DNA of 64,000 bases from a bacterium (GTDB lineage: Bacteria > Sysuimicrobiota > Sysuimicrobiia > Sysuimicrobiales > Thermofontiviventaceae): NCBI GenBank assembly GCA_030550015.1, contig JAUQQG010000057.1, positions 1 through 64,000 on the forward strand, given 5' to 3'. Positions 26,716-35,795 of the stretch are shown in pieces. How positions within the stretch are numbered: the stretch's first letter is position 1; each line of letters opens with the position of its first letter. The translations under genes were made by a program, and so were the position numbers. The notes beneath the pieces were generated by a model that ran no database searches, was not told the DNA's origin, and worked only from the letters and a program-made list of their open reading frames with translations.

Positions 26716-27162
26716 CTACCGGAATACCCCCCGCGGCAATGGGACGCCAAGCCACCGCTCGAACACCAGGTAAAATCCCAAAGGAACAAGAATCATCAAA
26801 AGGAACAGAATCGGCCACCGTCGCATTCCCAGCATCCACACGATCCCGGCCATGAACAGGGCAAGGGAGGGGACCATCCCGAGGAGCGGGATCACCGCGA
26901 CCCAGAGGACAGTCATCACCGCCAAACCGACCAACCTGGGGATCGCAGAGGGTTCCACGAGGGAGACCTTTGGGCTTAAAGTCGTCCATGTCCGGATGAG
27001 GTTTGCCGCGGAGGCAATCCCAAGGCCCAGGCCGATCCAGAGCGGCGCAAACCCTGGGCCAGGCACGCCACCGCGCATATAGGAAAGGTGGAGGGCCCCG
27101 ACGATCACGTAAATCGAGAAACCTAGCAAGAGGAGACTGATGATAGCATCCGCAGTGCGCAC
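26716..27162 (-). CDS. tctB: tripartite tricarboxylate transporter, small membrane subunit TctB
   Basis: The protein is 148 residues with four predicted membrane helices (AIISLLLLGFSIYVIVGAL; LWIGLGLGIASAANLIR; VGLAVMTVLWVAVIPLLGMV; ILFLLMILVPLGFYLVFERW). This is the standard TctB topology. The GTG start (27160-27162) has GGAGGTGG just upstream, better than the longer open frame. It is tightly packed with tctA. Confidence 0.88.
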   Translation of the reverse strand: MRTADAIISLLLLGFSIYVIVGALHLSYMRGGVPGPGFAPLWIGLGLGIASAANLIRTWTTLSPKVSLVEPSAIPRLVGLAVMTVLWVAVIPLLGMVPSLALFMAGIVWMLGMRRWPILFLLMILVPLGFYLVFERWLGVPLPRGVFR

Positions 27163-27252
27163 ACTCCACCTCCTGCGAGTTCCACCTCGCGCGTAGAAAG
27201 GCGATTCATGAAACACCACTGAGAACTCGCAACGGCAGGCTCCTGTGAGAGT

Positions 27253-28219
27253 TTATTTGATCACCCCGAGCTCCGTGAATACCTTCTTGTACATCTCGTT
27301 GATCGCGACGATTGCCTTGCCGAACTCTTCCGAACCCATAGGAGCTGGGACGAGCATGTTCCGGTCCACGTAGTTTTGCTGCCAGGACTTGCTCTTCGCC
27401 ATCTTCAATAGGGCTGTCTCCATGATCTTCACAGCATCCCTCGGGACGTCTAGAGGCATGACCACACCCCGGAGCTGCCGGAAGACGAGGTTGATCCCCA
27501 GTTCTTTGAAGGTCGGGACCTCCGGGAGTTGCCGGAGCCGTTTCTCCGCCGCCACTGCCAAGGGCCGGGCGAGCTTTCCCTCGATCTGGCCGATGGCCTC
27601 TCCCGGGTTTGCCCAGGCGATGGTGACTTGGCGACCAAGGAGAGCTGTCATGACCTCACCGCCGCTGCGGAAGGGAATGAGGTTGAGCTGGATACCCGTC
27701 TCCTTCTGGAAGATGTAGGTCACCACAGCGTCGTCAGAGGTAGCCCCTGTCCCGCCAACTGTGACAAGCTTGGGCGAACGTTTGGCGACCTCCACCAGAT
27801 CGCGGAGGCTCTTGATCGCGGAGTTCTGGTTTACCAAGAGCAGGTATGTATCGTAGACAAGCCCGGCCACTGGGGTGAAATGCTGATAGTTGACAGGCGA
27901 CTGGCCGAGGAGCGGGGTGGTCCAGAAGCTGGAGCTGACTGTTGCGATGACGTAGGGGTCGCCGCGCTTGCTGGCAACGTAGCTGTACCCTACCGCTCCG
28001 CTTCCTCCTGGTTTGTTCACCACCACGAGGGGCTGTGGGAGGAGCTTCTCCTCCTGGATGACCTTGGCGATGTTCCTGGCGAGGATATCACTCCCACCTC
28101 CTACACCAAAGGGCACAACGAACTCGATGGGTTTGGTCGGATAAGCCAGCTGGCCAGGTGGGGACCACAGCGATAGCAAGGACGACGAAGAGAGCTCCTA
28201 CGAGAATACTTGCGCGCAC
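27253..28219 (-). CDS. tctC: tripartite tricarboxylate transporter substrate-binding protein TctC, apparent frameshift after the signal peptide
   Basis: The mature Bug/TctC-type binding protein is intact from YPTKPIEFVVPFGVGGGSD to the C-terminus, including VVVNKPGGSGAVGY and VGGTGATSDD. The signal peptide lies in another frame. It starts at GTG 28219 after GGGGGGAGAAC and reads MRASILVGALFVVLAIAVVP. Frames join if one base is removed from the GGGG run at 28160-28163 (CCCC in the gene), giving AVVPPGQLAYPTKP. So this is a one-base insertion: a disabling mutation, an assembly error or a slippage site. Without it the in-frame start at 28179 (TTG) would yield a protein lacking an export signal. 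Confidence 0.85.
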
Positions 28220-28258
28220 TGTTCTCCCCCCTTTGAGAGTGTGGTTTCCTGGATTCCC

Positions 28259-28909
28259 TTAAGTTCCTTGCTTGACAGGTGGCGATGTTTTCTCAGCCAT
28301 CTGTGCGAACAATCTTTCCGCCCTGAGGTGGTTAAAGACCCCGCAAGGGCATAGACGAGCGCAACGTAAAGCAGCGCGCCGGGGCGTGGTCTTCCCTCGG
28401 CGGATATCCGAGACGAGTTTCTCCACGAGGGCACTAGAGATCATATGATGGCCGCACATCGTGGTGATCTCCAGCACATCTTCGGGCGGGAGGAGCTCCT
28501 TCTTCCCCCACACTCCAAGCGAGAAGTTGATGGTATGAGGAGTCACACCGGCCTGACGGCAGGCGTCCAGGACGTCTTCCAACAGCCCGCTGATGATCAC
28601 GGACATCCCGAGATCCTTTTCCTTCAGAATACGCAGGAACTCAACAACTTGTTGTTTGGAAGTGAACACGCCGCGCACGCGTGACCTGTCCGTCAGATCT
28701 CGCTTGATCTCTTCGGCAGGCCGCGCCAGGACTGATCCGGCTTTGGTATCCCCCCAATTCTCGCAGCCGACCGCCTGTGCCGCCTCGATGATCTCAAGGC
28801 ATTTCCTTCGGATATCCACATCATTGATCCCCCGCGACCAGTACATGAGCCAGGGGAAGTCGTCCTGGAGGGATTCAGGAGTTCCACTGCGATGGAGGGT
28901 GTGGGTCAT
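28259..28909 (-). CDS. conserved-looking protein of unknown function with Cys-rich motif
   Basis: I do not recognise a family for this 216-residue soluble protein. Conserved-looking patches are THTLHRSGTPESLQDDFPWL at the start and DLGMSVIISGLLEDVLDACR in the middle. A TMCGHHMISSALVEKLV segment follows, and then ARLCPCGVFN. Cys and His in TMCGHH and LCPCG could bind metal or an Fe-S cluster. It has no signal or membrane segment. It sits between the ferredoxin-like gene and tctC, all same strand, so it is probably part of the imported compound's catabolism, perhaps receiving electrons from the ferredoxin partner. ATG 28909 follows GGAAGGGACACC. Confidence 0.7.
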   Translation of the reverse strand: MTHTLHRSGTPESLQDDFPWLMYWSRGINDVDIRRKCLEIIEAAQAVGCENWGDTKAGSVLARPAEEIKRDLTDRSRVRGVFTSKQQVVEFLRILKEKDLGMSVIISGLLEDVLDACRQAGVTPHTINFSLGVWGKKELLPPEDVLEITTMCGHHMISSALVEKLVSDIRRGKTTPRRAALRCARLCPCGVFNHLRAERLFAQMAEKTSPPVKQGT

Positions 28910-29008
28910 TGGTGTCCCTTCCTTTCCTACTGAAGAGTTCGCATGTAGCAAAGTTCGGTGGTCTCAGGTTTCGTCGCGGTGGCGAACCTGCCGTCTGCCA
29001 GTCTTGGG

Positions 29009-29737
29009 TTACGCGTCCACGAGCGGCCGCCCCAAGCCCACATTGACCTTACCCCTCATCGGCTTCGGAATCCCATGACGCACAAGCTCTTCGAGCGCCG
29101 GATGATACCCGCTAGGGTCGACGCGCAGCACCATCCCTACAGAGAAGACGGTATCGATTTGGTGCTGGACTTCCTGAAGGGCCTTCAAAACCGCCCCCAC
29201 ATCCTCCACCCGGCACGTTCCCTCGATGATGATGGAGAGGAGGTGGACATCCGCAAGTCCTTCCTTCAACCGAGGATCCTGCAGGTTGTCGAAGATGCTG
29301 GCAAGGGGGTTCCGGTGTGGAGGTTCGAGTTCCAGCCCTGCTGCCACTACGGCCCTGGCGACGGTTTCCACGTCGCGCAGGTACACCCCGATGCCTGGAC
29401 GGCCCATGTCGATCGTGAAGCCCACCCTGTGACGCGGGTACCTCCCGGTCACATCGTTGGTCTTGCACTCCTCTGTCCCGCGTCCTGTAATCCCTGTTGC
29501 TTCCACTGTTTCGGTGGGATCGCTGAGGACATGTTTGAAGGTATCGCCGAAGGTTTCATAGGGTCCCGGAAGAATGGCGTGTTTGGGGCAAACTGGATTC
29601 CGGTAGCATACTCCGCATTCTGTACACACGCGTCGGTCGATGGAGACCTTCCGCTCATCGGCGGAAATCGCACCGACAGGGCAGTAGGGGATACAAATGT
29701 TACAGCCAGTGCAGCGCTCGAGGACCACAGTGGCCAT
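29009..29737 (-). CDS. two-cluster 4Fe-4S ferredoxin-like protein with unknown C-terminal domain
   Basis: The protein is 242 residues. Residues 1-65 are a ferredoxin domain with CTGCNICIPYCPVGAI and CTECGVCYRNPVCPKHAI, enough Cys for two clusters, the second in an unusual spacing. The remaining 175 residues include EECKTNDVTGRYPRHRVGFT and MGRPGIGVYLRDVETVARAV. A later beta-rich stretch contains IIIEGTCRVEDVGAVLKAL. They match no domain I know. Its ATG overlaps the gntR stop (TAATG), implying translational coupling. It probably acts as an electron carrier or redox subunit together with the next protein. Confidence 0.75.
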   Translation of the reverse strand: MATVVLERCTGCNICIPYCPVGAISADERKVSIDRRVCTECGVCYRNPVCPKHAILPGPYETFGDTFKHVLSDPTETVEATGITGRGTEECKTNDVTGRYPRHRVGFTIDMGRPGIGVYLRDVETVARAVVAAGLELEPPHRNPLASIFDNLQDPRLKEGLADVHLLSIIIEGTCRVEDVGAVLKALQEVQHQIDTVFSVGMVLRVDPSGYHPALEELVRHGIPKPMRGKVNVGLGRPLVDA

Positions 29738-30423
29738 TAGATCTTTGCCTCCTTGGTGAGCGTTGTCAGTTGCTTCCACGCAGCTTCCCTGGCCCGTGCC
29801 ACATGCGCGCGCATGAGCGCCTCTCCTTCATCGGGCAAACCTCTCTCCACAGCTCTGAGGAGTTGTCGGTGTTCTCTCACAGATTCCTCCGGCCGCCCCG
29901 GGAGGGAGAGAGACTGCACGCGGAGCAGGCCGATACGTGCCCGCAGATTGGACAGCAGGGACTGGAGGAGTTTGTTGCCACTCCCCTTGCTGATGGCCTC
30001 GTGGAAGGCCCGATTGGTTGCGACCAGCGCGCGGAGGCTTCCACGTGCAAGCGCCCTCTCACCTGCCTCGACAGCTTTCCGCATCGCCTGGATCGCCTGG
30101 ATGTCCTGCCGCGTTGCCAATAACCGGATGGCTAGGCCTTCCAGGACCGCGCGCACCTGGAAGACTTCCTCGACATCCTCCGGACTGAGGACGGTCACGA
30201 TAGGGCCTTTGTAGGGGATGGTCGTGATCAGGCCTTCCTGCTCGAGCTTGCGAATTGCCTCGCGGATGGGGGTGCGACTGATGCCCATTTTCTTGCACAG
30301 CTCCCGTTCGATGAGGCGGTCGCCTGGCTTGAAATATCCGGATAGGATCGCGTTTCGGAGCTTCTCGAGCGCGAGGTCGCGGACAGGGACGTTTTCAGTA
30401 ATGAGCAGGTTAAATGCAGACAT
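29737..30423 (-). CDS. GntR-family regulator (FadR/FCD subgroup)
   Basis: This 228-residue regulator has an N-terminal winged helix (about 10-78: LEKLRNAILSGYFKPGDRLI, CKKMGISRTPIREAIRKLEQ, EGLITTIPYKGPIVT). A C-terminal all-helical FCD ligand domain (about 85-215) carries the conserved Asp/His metal-site pattern (TNRAFHEAI, EHRQLLRAV, AHVARAREAAW). FCD regulators usually sense the carboxylate or sugar acid of their operon. It heads the minus-strand operon ending in the enolase-family gene. A consensus operator lies 13 bases upstream of its start. Confidence 0.92.
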   Translation of the reverse strand: MSAFNLLITENVPVRDLALEKLRNAILSGYFKPGDRLIERELCKKMGISRTPIREAIRKLEQEGLITTIPYKGPIVTVLSPEDVEEVFQVRAVLEGLAIRLLATRQDIQAIQAMRKAVEAGERALARGSLRALVATNRAFHEAISKGSGNKLLQSLLSNLRARIGLLRVQSLSLPGRPEESVREHRQLLRAVERGLPDEGEALMRAHVARAREAAWKQLTTLTKEAKI

Positions 30424-30436
30424 GGCCTATGGACTA

Positions 30437-30447
30437 TTGTATACCAA
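30437..30447 (-). promoter_or_regulatory. GntR/FCD-type operator upstream of gntR
   Basis: TTGTATACCAA (within ATTGTATACCAAAT) fits the TNGTNNNACNA-type palindrome bound by FCD regulators. It lies in the only gap upstream of the regulator, between gntR and the last ABC gene. Autoregulation of the whole GntR-ferredoxin-Tct-enolase operon is the simplest reading. Confidence 0.55.
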
Positions 30448-30485
30448 ATACCTTCCCCCGTCAACATCCCATTCTTCCTCAGGAT

Positions 30486-31376
30486 TCACCCCCTGAGAGC
30501 TCCTGCGAGGAGACCCCGGAGGAAATACCGGCCGAGGAGGATGTATACGAGGAGCGTGGGGAGCGCAGCAAGGAGAGCCCCTGCCATCTGCACGTTCCAC
30601 TCGACGATCTGGCTCCCTGCCAGGTTCTGGAGGGCAACTGTGATGGGCTGTTGTGCGGGATTGCTGGTGATCGTTACGGCGAACAGGAACTCGTTCCAGA
30701 TAGAGGTGAACTGCCAGATGACGACCACCACGAACGCGGGCGCAGAGAGCGGGAGAATGACGTGACGGTACACGCCGAAGAACCCTGCCCCGTCCATACG
30801 CGCTGCTTCTACGAGGTCGTTGGGGATGGAGGCATAGTAGTTCCGGAAGATCAGGGTTGTGATCGGGATCCCGTAGACGATGTGGACCAGCACGAGCCCC
30901 GTGATTGTCCCGTAGAGCTGAACAGGCAGATACTGGCCGGCCCAGCGGAGGAACTGGACAAGCGGGATCAGGATGCTCTGGTAAGGGATGAACATCCCAA
31001 AGAGCAACAACGGGAAGAGGACCTCTGATCCCCGAAACTTCCATTTTGCCAAGATATAGCCGTTGAGAGAGCCCAGGAACGAAGAGAAGAGCGTTGCTGG
31101 CACGACGAGGGAGACGCTGTTGAGGAAGTTGGGTGAGAGCTTGTCGAACGCTTTCTCGAAAGAGCGCAACGAGAGCGCAGAGGGGGGTGCCCACATCTTG
31201 CTGAGGCTGACCTCTTGGAAGGATTTGAGGCCGTTCACCACGAGGACATATACGGGCATTAGGTAAAAGAGGGCAAAAGCTACCAGGACGATGTAGATCA
31301 CAATGCGTCCCCAGCGGAGTCTCATTCGGTGTCCCCGCGCTACTCTCTGGACCGCTGGAGCTTCCAGGGATCTCAT
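30486..31376 (-). CDS. carbohydrate ABC transporter permease (MalG type)
   Basis: This 296-residue permease has six membrane segments and the CUT1 EAA loop [20 protein letters not shown], which contacts the ATPase. It is the last gene of a three-gene importer (binding protein, MalF-like, MalG-like). Its start overlaps the preceding permease by four bases. No ATPase gene is present, so a shared MsmK-like ATPase elsewhere must energise it. The transported sugar is unknown. Confidence 0.93.
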   Translation of the reverse strand: MRSLEAPAVQRVARGHRMRLRWGRIVIYIVLVAFALFYLMPVYVLVVNGLKSFQEVSLSKMWAPPSALSLRSFEKAFDKLSPNFLNSVSLVVPATLFSSFLGSLNGYILAKWKFRGSEVLFPLLLFGMFIPYQSILIPLVQFLRWAGQYLPVQLYGTITGLVLVHIVYGIPITTLIFRNYYASIPNDLVEAARMDGAGFFGVYRHVILPLSAPAFVVVVIWQFTSIWNEFLFAVTITSNPAQQPITVALQNLAGSQIVEWNVQMAGALLAALPTLLVYILLGRYFLRGLLAGALRG

Positions 31377-32254
31377 GGCCCCGCCTCCGTTCGCATCGTG
31401 TACCAGAGGTAGGGGACGATCAGGATGGCCACAAGCAGGAGCATGATCATGGAGATCGCTGCTCCCTCAGCGAACCGGTTCCCCCGGAATGTGGTCTCAA
31501 ACATGAACACCCCTGGGACATCGGTGGAGAATGCCGGGCCGCTTCCCGTCATGGCATAGACCAAATCGAAGATCTTGAGGGAGATATGTCCCAGGACGAT
31601 CACCGCGCTTAAGGTGACAGGGTGGAGAAGGGGGAGGATGACGTAGCGGTAGACCTGCCACTCGGTGGCTCCATCCACCCGTGCCGCCTCCAGGAGCTCA
31701 TCCGGTACCCCTCTGAGGCCGGCGAGATACATCGCCATCGTGAACCCCGACATCTGCCAAACGGCAGCCAGGACCACCGAGAAGATCGCAATGGACGGAT
31801 CCGTGTACCACCTGGACTTTAGGAAGCCCAGCCCAACCTGATCGAAGAGCAGGTTCACCCCTGTGCTGGGGTTGAGGAGCCATTGCCAAGTTACTCCCGT
31901 GACAATGAAGGAAATGGCCATGGGGAACAGGAAGATGTTGCGGAACACCGCCTCCCCGCGCACGCGCTGGTCCAGGAGCACGGCGAGGAGGAGCCCGATG
32001 CCCAGGCTTGCGGCAAGGAACGTGAACGTGAAGATGAGAGTGTTGCGCAGGTCCGCCTGGAAGCGGAATGAACGCATGAGCGCCAGATAGTTGGTCAACC
32101 CTGCGAAGGAGAGGTCGGGGACGAAGGTGTTCCAGTTGCTGAGGGAGACATATGCCGTCCAGCCGATGAACCCGTAAACGAAGATCCCCACCGCGACGAG
32201 GGAGGGGAGAAGAAGGGCGATGGCAATGAGGCGATCCAAGGAGATCCGCAGCAT
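31373..32254 (-). CDS. carbohydrate ABC transporter permease (MalF type)
   Basis: The permease is 293 residues with six membrane segments. The EAA loop is [20 protein letters not shown], and [20 protein letters not shown] is typical of CUT1 family members. I start at ATG 32254, since the upstream TTG/ATG options add only four residues. It partners the MalG-like permease with which it overlaps. A strong hairpin lies between it and the binding-protein gene. Confidence 0.92.
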   Translation of the reverse strand: MLRISLDRLIAIALLLPSLVAVGIFVYGFIGWTAYVSLSNWNTFVPDLSFAGLTNYLALMRSFRFQADLRNTLIFTFTFLAASLGIGLLLAVLLDQRVRGEAVFRNIFLFPMAISFIVTGVTWQWLLNPSTGVNLLFDQVGLGFLKSRWYTDPSIAIFSVVLAAVWQMSGFTMAMYLAGLRGVPDELLEAARVDGATEWQVYRYVILPLLHPVTLSAVIVLGHISLKIFDLVYAMTGSGPAFSTDVPGVFMFETTFRGNRFAEGAAISMIMLLLVAILIVPYLWYTMRTEAGP

Positions 32255-32268
32255 GTGTCTACACACTG

Positions 32269-32298
32269 GGAGGGATGGGCGGACCCGCCCATCCCTCC
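32269..32298 (-). terminator. hairpin between binding-protein and permease genes
   Basis: A perfect 14-bp stem (32269-32282 with 32285-32298; GGAGGGATGGGCGG in plus orientation) lies 50 bases downstream of the binding-protein stop. No U-run follows. Such elements often reduce readthrough or protect upstream RNA, giving more binding protein than permease. Confidence 0.55.
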
Positions 32299-32349
32299 TT
32301 CACCAGCCTACAGATTCATCCCAGAGACCAGACCTTGTCGACCCCCAGC

Positions 32350-33615
32350 TCACTTGCACATTTTGGCCCGCACGCATGCCTCCTGCAGGGCCTTCTGCGC
32401 GGCACCCACGTCGCGGCGGGTTACGAAGACGTTCAGGATGTCGTTGAACTCAGTGGCGAAGGTCTCTGGCGCAGCCGAGCCATGGACCTCGCTGGGCACA
32501 AGCTTGTCCCTGGCGAAGTCGGCCATGGAGGACTGCAAGTAGACGTCGAACTTCGCCTTGTCGCAATCTGTCCTGGCGCAGATGGAACCCTTCTTCGGGT
32601 TGAAGGCCTCCTGCCCCTCCTTCGACCCCACGATGCGGAGCCAGTTCAACGCCTGCTCGCGGTGCGGTGCTTTCTTGGGAAGGCCGAATGTGTCGGTGAC
32701 GATGACGAATGATCCTTTCGTGCCGGGTGCTGGCAGGAATCCATAGTCCACATTTGGTTTCCAACCCTTGGCAGTGAAGTACCCAGCCACCCAGTCCCCC
32801 ATCACGTTCATTGCTGCCTTGCCGTCGATGAGCATCTGAGCTGCCTGGTCCCACACGAGTGCCGCATGATCGCTATTCACATACTGGAGGGCCTTGGCGA
32901 ACGTCTCCAGGGCTCTCTTCACGCCGCTCCCCGTCCACGATGTCTTGCCGGTCCAGAGGCCATTGTATCCTTCGGGGCCGAGCGTCGCCAGGAGGATATC
33001 CTCGAACAGGTGGGCGGCCTCCCACTTAAGCTTGTCTCCAAGGGACAGCGGGGTGATGCCCTTCCCTTTCAGCGTCTCTGCCACCTTGAAGAAATCATCC
33101 CACGTTGCGGGGGGCTTAAGGTTGTTCTGGTCAAAGATCCGCTTGTTGTACCAGAGGACGTTCCCCCGATGGACGTTTGCGGGGATAGCGTAGACCTGTC
33201 CCTGGTAGCTGACCATCTCCACAAGATCCTTCGGGATGACCTTTAGCCACCCCTCGGTCTGGGCTAAGGAGGTGATGGGTTCCATGAACCCTGTCTTCAC
33301 CCACGTCTCGATGAGCTCGGCGCCTCCGTGGACCTGGAAGGAGTCCGGCGGGTTTCCACCCTGCATTCGTGTTTTCAACACGGCTTTGGCAGCAGCGCCG
33401 GCCCCGCCTGCGACGGCGGCGTTCATGATCTCGACGTCCGGGTATTTCTTCTTGTACACGGAGAACAACGCGTTGAGGCCTTCCGCCTCCCCACCGGCGG
33501 TCCACCACGAGAAGATCTCCAGCTGCTTGGCTGCCCCGGCCTGAAGAGCCTCCACGCCGGAAAGCCAGAGCAGGAGCGCGGTAACCAGCAAGGGAATGCA
33601 GATTCTCCTCGACAT
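32350..33615 (-). CDS. carbohydrate ABC transporter substrate-binding protein
   Basis: This exported CUT1-type binding protein has 421 residues. The signal peptide is SRRICIPLLVTALLLWLSG, ending near LQAGAA. Family features include LEIFSWWTAGGEAEGLNALF, a pattern common in glucose/mannose-type sugar-binding proteins, then YAIPANVHRGNVLWYNKRIF and MNVMGDWVAGYF. I start at ATG 33615, which follows GGGGAGAGAAC. It is the first gene of the importer operon, transcribed divergently from the DNA ligase. Confidence 0.92.
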   Translation of the reverse strand: MSRRICIPLLVTALLLWLSGVEALQAGAAKQLEIFSWWTAGGEAEGLNALFSVYKKKYPDVEIMNAAVAGGAGAAAKAVLKTRMQGGNPPDSFQVHGGAELIETWVKTGFMEPITSLAQTEGWLKVIPKDLVEMVSYQGQVYAIPANVHRGNVLWYNKRIFDQNNLKPPATWDDFFKVAETLKGKGITPLSLGDKLKWEAAHLFEDILLATLGPEGYNGLWTGKTSWTGSGVKRALETFAKALQYVNSDHAALVWDQAAQMLIDGKAAMNVMGDWVAGYFTAKGWKPNVDYGFLPAPGTKGSFVIVTDTFGLPKKAPHREQALNWLRIVGSKEGQEAFNPKKGSICARTDCDKAKFDVYLQSSMADFARDKLVPSEVHGSAAPETFATEFNDILNVFVTRRDVGAAQKALQEACVRAKMCK

Positions 33616-33818
33616 GTTCTCTCCCCCTTTCCCCGCCCCTTCACCTATGGCGGGGGCAATGCTCACTTCCACAGGGAGAGAGATCTTCCCTTCTCTGAGG
33701 CAGGGAAGGCTAGGAATGGTTCAGGTCGCCCCCCGGCGAATTCGGATTCTTGAAGGGCCTCGCGAGAACCCGGTCGGGGCAATTATGGTAAATTATGGAC
33801 CGCCTGGAGGGATCCAAG

Positions 33819-35474
33819 ATGAGGATGGGATCGTTCCGGGAGCTGGCTGAAGTCATGGAGGCGATTGCCTCGACGGCGAGCAAGCTAGAGAAAATCGCCC
33901 TCCTTGGCGAGTACTTGAACACCCTTGAGGATGCGGACCTTGAGGTAGCCTGTACATACCTCACTGGATCCCCTTTCCCCGCAGGAGACCCCAGGAAGCT
34001 CAACATAGGGTGGTCTGCGCTTGTTGACTTGATCTTGGAGATCTCCGGGGCATCGCTTCAGACTCTGGACGCCCTCTATCTCAAGCATGGGGATCTGGGG
34101 AAGGTTGCAGAGGAGCTTCTCTCAAGGAAGGTCATGCTCTCCCTCTTTCCTGCTCCCTCTCCTCCCTTGACCATCCAGGGAGTCCGGGAGGCATTTGAGA
34201 CGATTGCAGCGTTGAGCGGCCCCCGGTCCCGACAGCACAAGATGGAGATCCTGCGCCGCCTTCTCCTCGATGCCACCCCTCTGGAGGCGAAGTACCTGGT
34301 GAAGATCATCACTTCCGACCTGCGGATCGGGTTGCGGGAGGGTTTGCTGGAAGAGGCCATTGCGCGGACCTGGTCTGTTTCCCTAGAAGAAGTGCGTAGG
34401 GCCAACATGCTCCTGAGCCACGTGGGGCTTGTTGCAGTGATGGCCCGGAGAGGTCAGATCCACACGGCCAGTCTCATGTTATTCAGACCCCTGAGGTTCA
34501 TGCTCGCTGAGACGATCTTTAGCGCAGAGGAGGCCTTTCAAGATCAAGCCGGCGCTCTTCTCGTTGAGGAGAAATATGATGGGATCCGGGTGCAGGTCCA
34601 TAAGGAGGGGGACCGGTTGGCCATCTACAGCCGCACCTTGGACGACATCACGGCGTCCTTTCCTGAACTCCACGCAAACCTGCTCTCCCTGGCTAGCTGC
34701 TACATCCTGGACGGCGAGATCGTTGCCTGGCGCGACGGCCCGTTGCCCTTCTACCTTCTCCAGCAACGGCTGAGACGTGAAGACCCGGCTACCCTCCTCC
34801 AGGAGATCCCTGTGGTCCTGTTTGCTTTTGACCTCCTCCACTTGGACGGGCAGGACCTCCTCTCCCTCCCTCTTGAGGCCCGGCGGAAGGCCCTCGAAAG
34901 GCTCAACTTCCGTGCTCCCGTCTACCTCTCTAGGGCAATCATCGCTACGACCCCACAGGAAGTGACGCGGGCATTCCGTGAAGCCAGGGAGAAAGGGAAT
35001 GAGGGGGTTATGGTGAAGCGCCTTGATGCTCCCTATACCCCAGGCAAGCGCGGGCGGCTGTGGATGAAGTGGAAGGAGGAGCTAGCAACTCTGGATGTGG
35101 TCGTTGTGGCGGTTGAACATGGACACGGGAAGAGGGCGAATGTCCTCTCGGACTATACCTTTGCTATCCGGGAAGGCGAGCACCTGCGCACCATCGGGAA
35201 GGCTTACTCGGGCCTTACAGATGAAGAGATTGAGCGCCTCACCGAATGGTTTCGCGCCCATACCATCCGGGACCTTGGCCGGGTCAAGCTGGTCGAGCCC
35301 AAGATCGTTCTCGAAGTAGCCTTCGACGCCATCCAGCGGAGCGATCGCCACGACTCAGGTTTTGCCCTCCGTTTCCCCAGGATCAAGCGGATCCGCGAAG
35401 ACAAATCCCCCGAAGAGATTTCCACCGTGGAGGACGTACGGCGCATCTACGAGCACCAGAGAATCAAACCTTAG
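33819..35474 (+). CDS. lig: ATP-dependent DNA ligase, archaeal type
   Basis: This 551-residue ligase has the three-domain plan of archaeal/eukaryal enzymes. It has an N-terminal helical DNA-binding domain (about 1-215) and an adenylation domain with the AMP-accepting Lys in VEEKYDGIRVQVHKEG. Later nucleotidyltransferase motifs are DGEIVAW, FDLLHLDG, GVMVKRLD and WMKWK. An OB domain follows with RFPRIKRIREDKSPEE. Bacteria normally rely on NAD-dependent LigA, so this is probably an extra repair enzyme, perhaps of archaeal origin. I prefer ATG 33819 (TGGAGGGATCC upstream) to ATG 33795. The 5' region holds AATTATGG twice. Confidence 0.92.
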   Translation: MRMGSFRELAEVMEAIASTASKLEKIALLGEYLNTLEDADLEVACTYLTGSPFPAGDPRKLNIGWSALVDLILEISGASLQTLDALYLKHGDLGKVAEELLSRKVMLSLFPAPSPPLTIQGVREAFETIAALSGPRSRQHKMEILRRLLLDATPLEAKYLVKIITSDLRIGLREGLLEEAIARTWSVSLEEVRRANMLLSHVGLVAVMARRGQIHTASLMLFRPLRFMLAETIFSAEEAFQDQAGALLVEEKYDGIRVQVHKEGDRLAIYSRTLDDITASFPELHANLLSLASCYILDGEIVAWRDGPLPFYLLQQRLRREDPATLLQEIPVVLFAFDLLHLDGQDLLSLPLEARRKALERLNFRAPVYLSRAIIATTPQEVTRAFREAREKGNEGVMVKRLDAPYTPGKRGRLWMKWKEELATLDVVVVAVEHGHGKRANVLSDYTFAIREGEHLRTIGKAYSGLTDEEIERLTEWFRAHTIRDLGRVKLVEPKIVLEVAFDAIQRSDRHDSGFALRFPRIKRIREDKSPEEISTVEDVRRIYEHQRIKP

Positions 35475-35639
35475 TAACGGGCCCCTGTACGTCTCTTCTG
35501 GAAAAAGATCGCAAGGGCTCTAGCTCCCTCTCCAGCACTCCCTGCTGCGTATGACCCAGGCGCGCATACCTTACATACCGCCCAGCCGGATCGTGGAGCT
35601 TTTGAGATCCGTTTGCAAATTTTTTAAAACAAAAAGGTA

Positions 35640-35668
35640 TTGACAGGATGCGAGATGTGTGATAAGAG
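35640..35668 (+). promoter_or_regulatory. promoter of the amt operon
   Basis: TTGACA at 35640 is followed 17 bases later by TAAGAG (35663), within TGTGATAAG, which could instead serve as an extended -10. The upstream DNA is unusually A/T-rich (AAATTTTTTAAAACAAAAA). Transcription would begin near 35675, leaving a leader of about 150 bases. Confidence 0.45.
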
Positions 35669-35697
35669 AAAATACCAAGAGACGCAATGGCCGTGAT

Positions 35698-35795
35698 GCC
35701 AGCCGGAGAAATCCGGCTGGCGTTCGTGTTTTCGGTGGCCGAAGAGGGCCACGTGGGCCTTGATGCCCTCGGCGATGATGCATCGCCGGGGGCAT
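35698..35795 (+). promoter_or_regulatory. structured amt leader with three hairpins, the last attenuator-like
   Basis: Three stems lie in a row. Stem 1 is 35698-35707/35712-35721 (10 bp, GAAA loop). Stem 2 is 35735-35740/35747-35752 (GTGGCC, hexaloop GAAGAG). Stem 3 is 35763-35777/35781-35795 (15 bp with one T-G pair), followed by TTGATTTC. Stem 3 ends 32 bases before the amt ATG and resembles an intrinsic terminator with a weak U-tract. The operon encodes an ANTAR protein, a class that binds paired hexaloop hairpins to prevent termination. The loops here do not clearly show the conserved A1/G4, so the link is inference. Confidence 0.5.
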
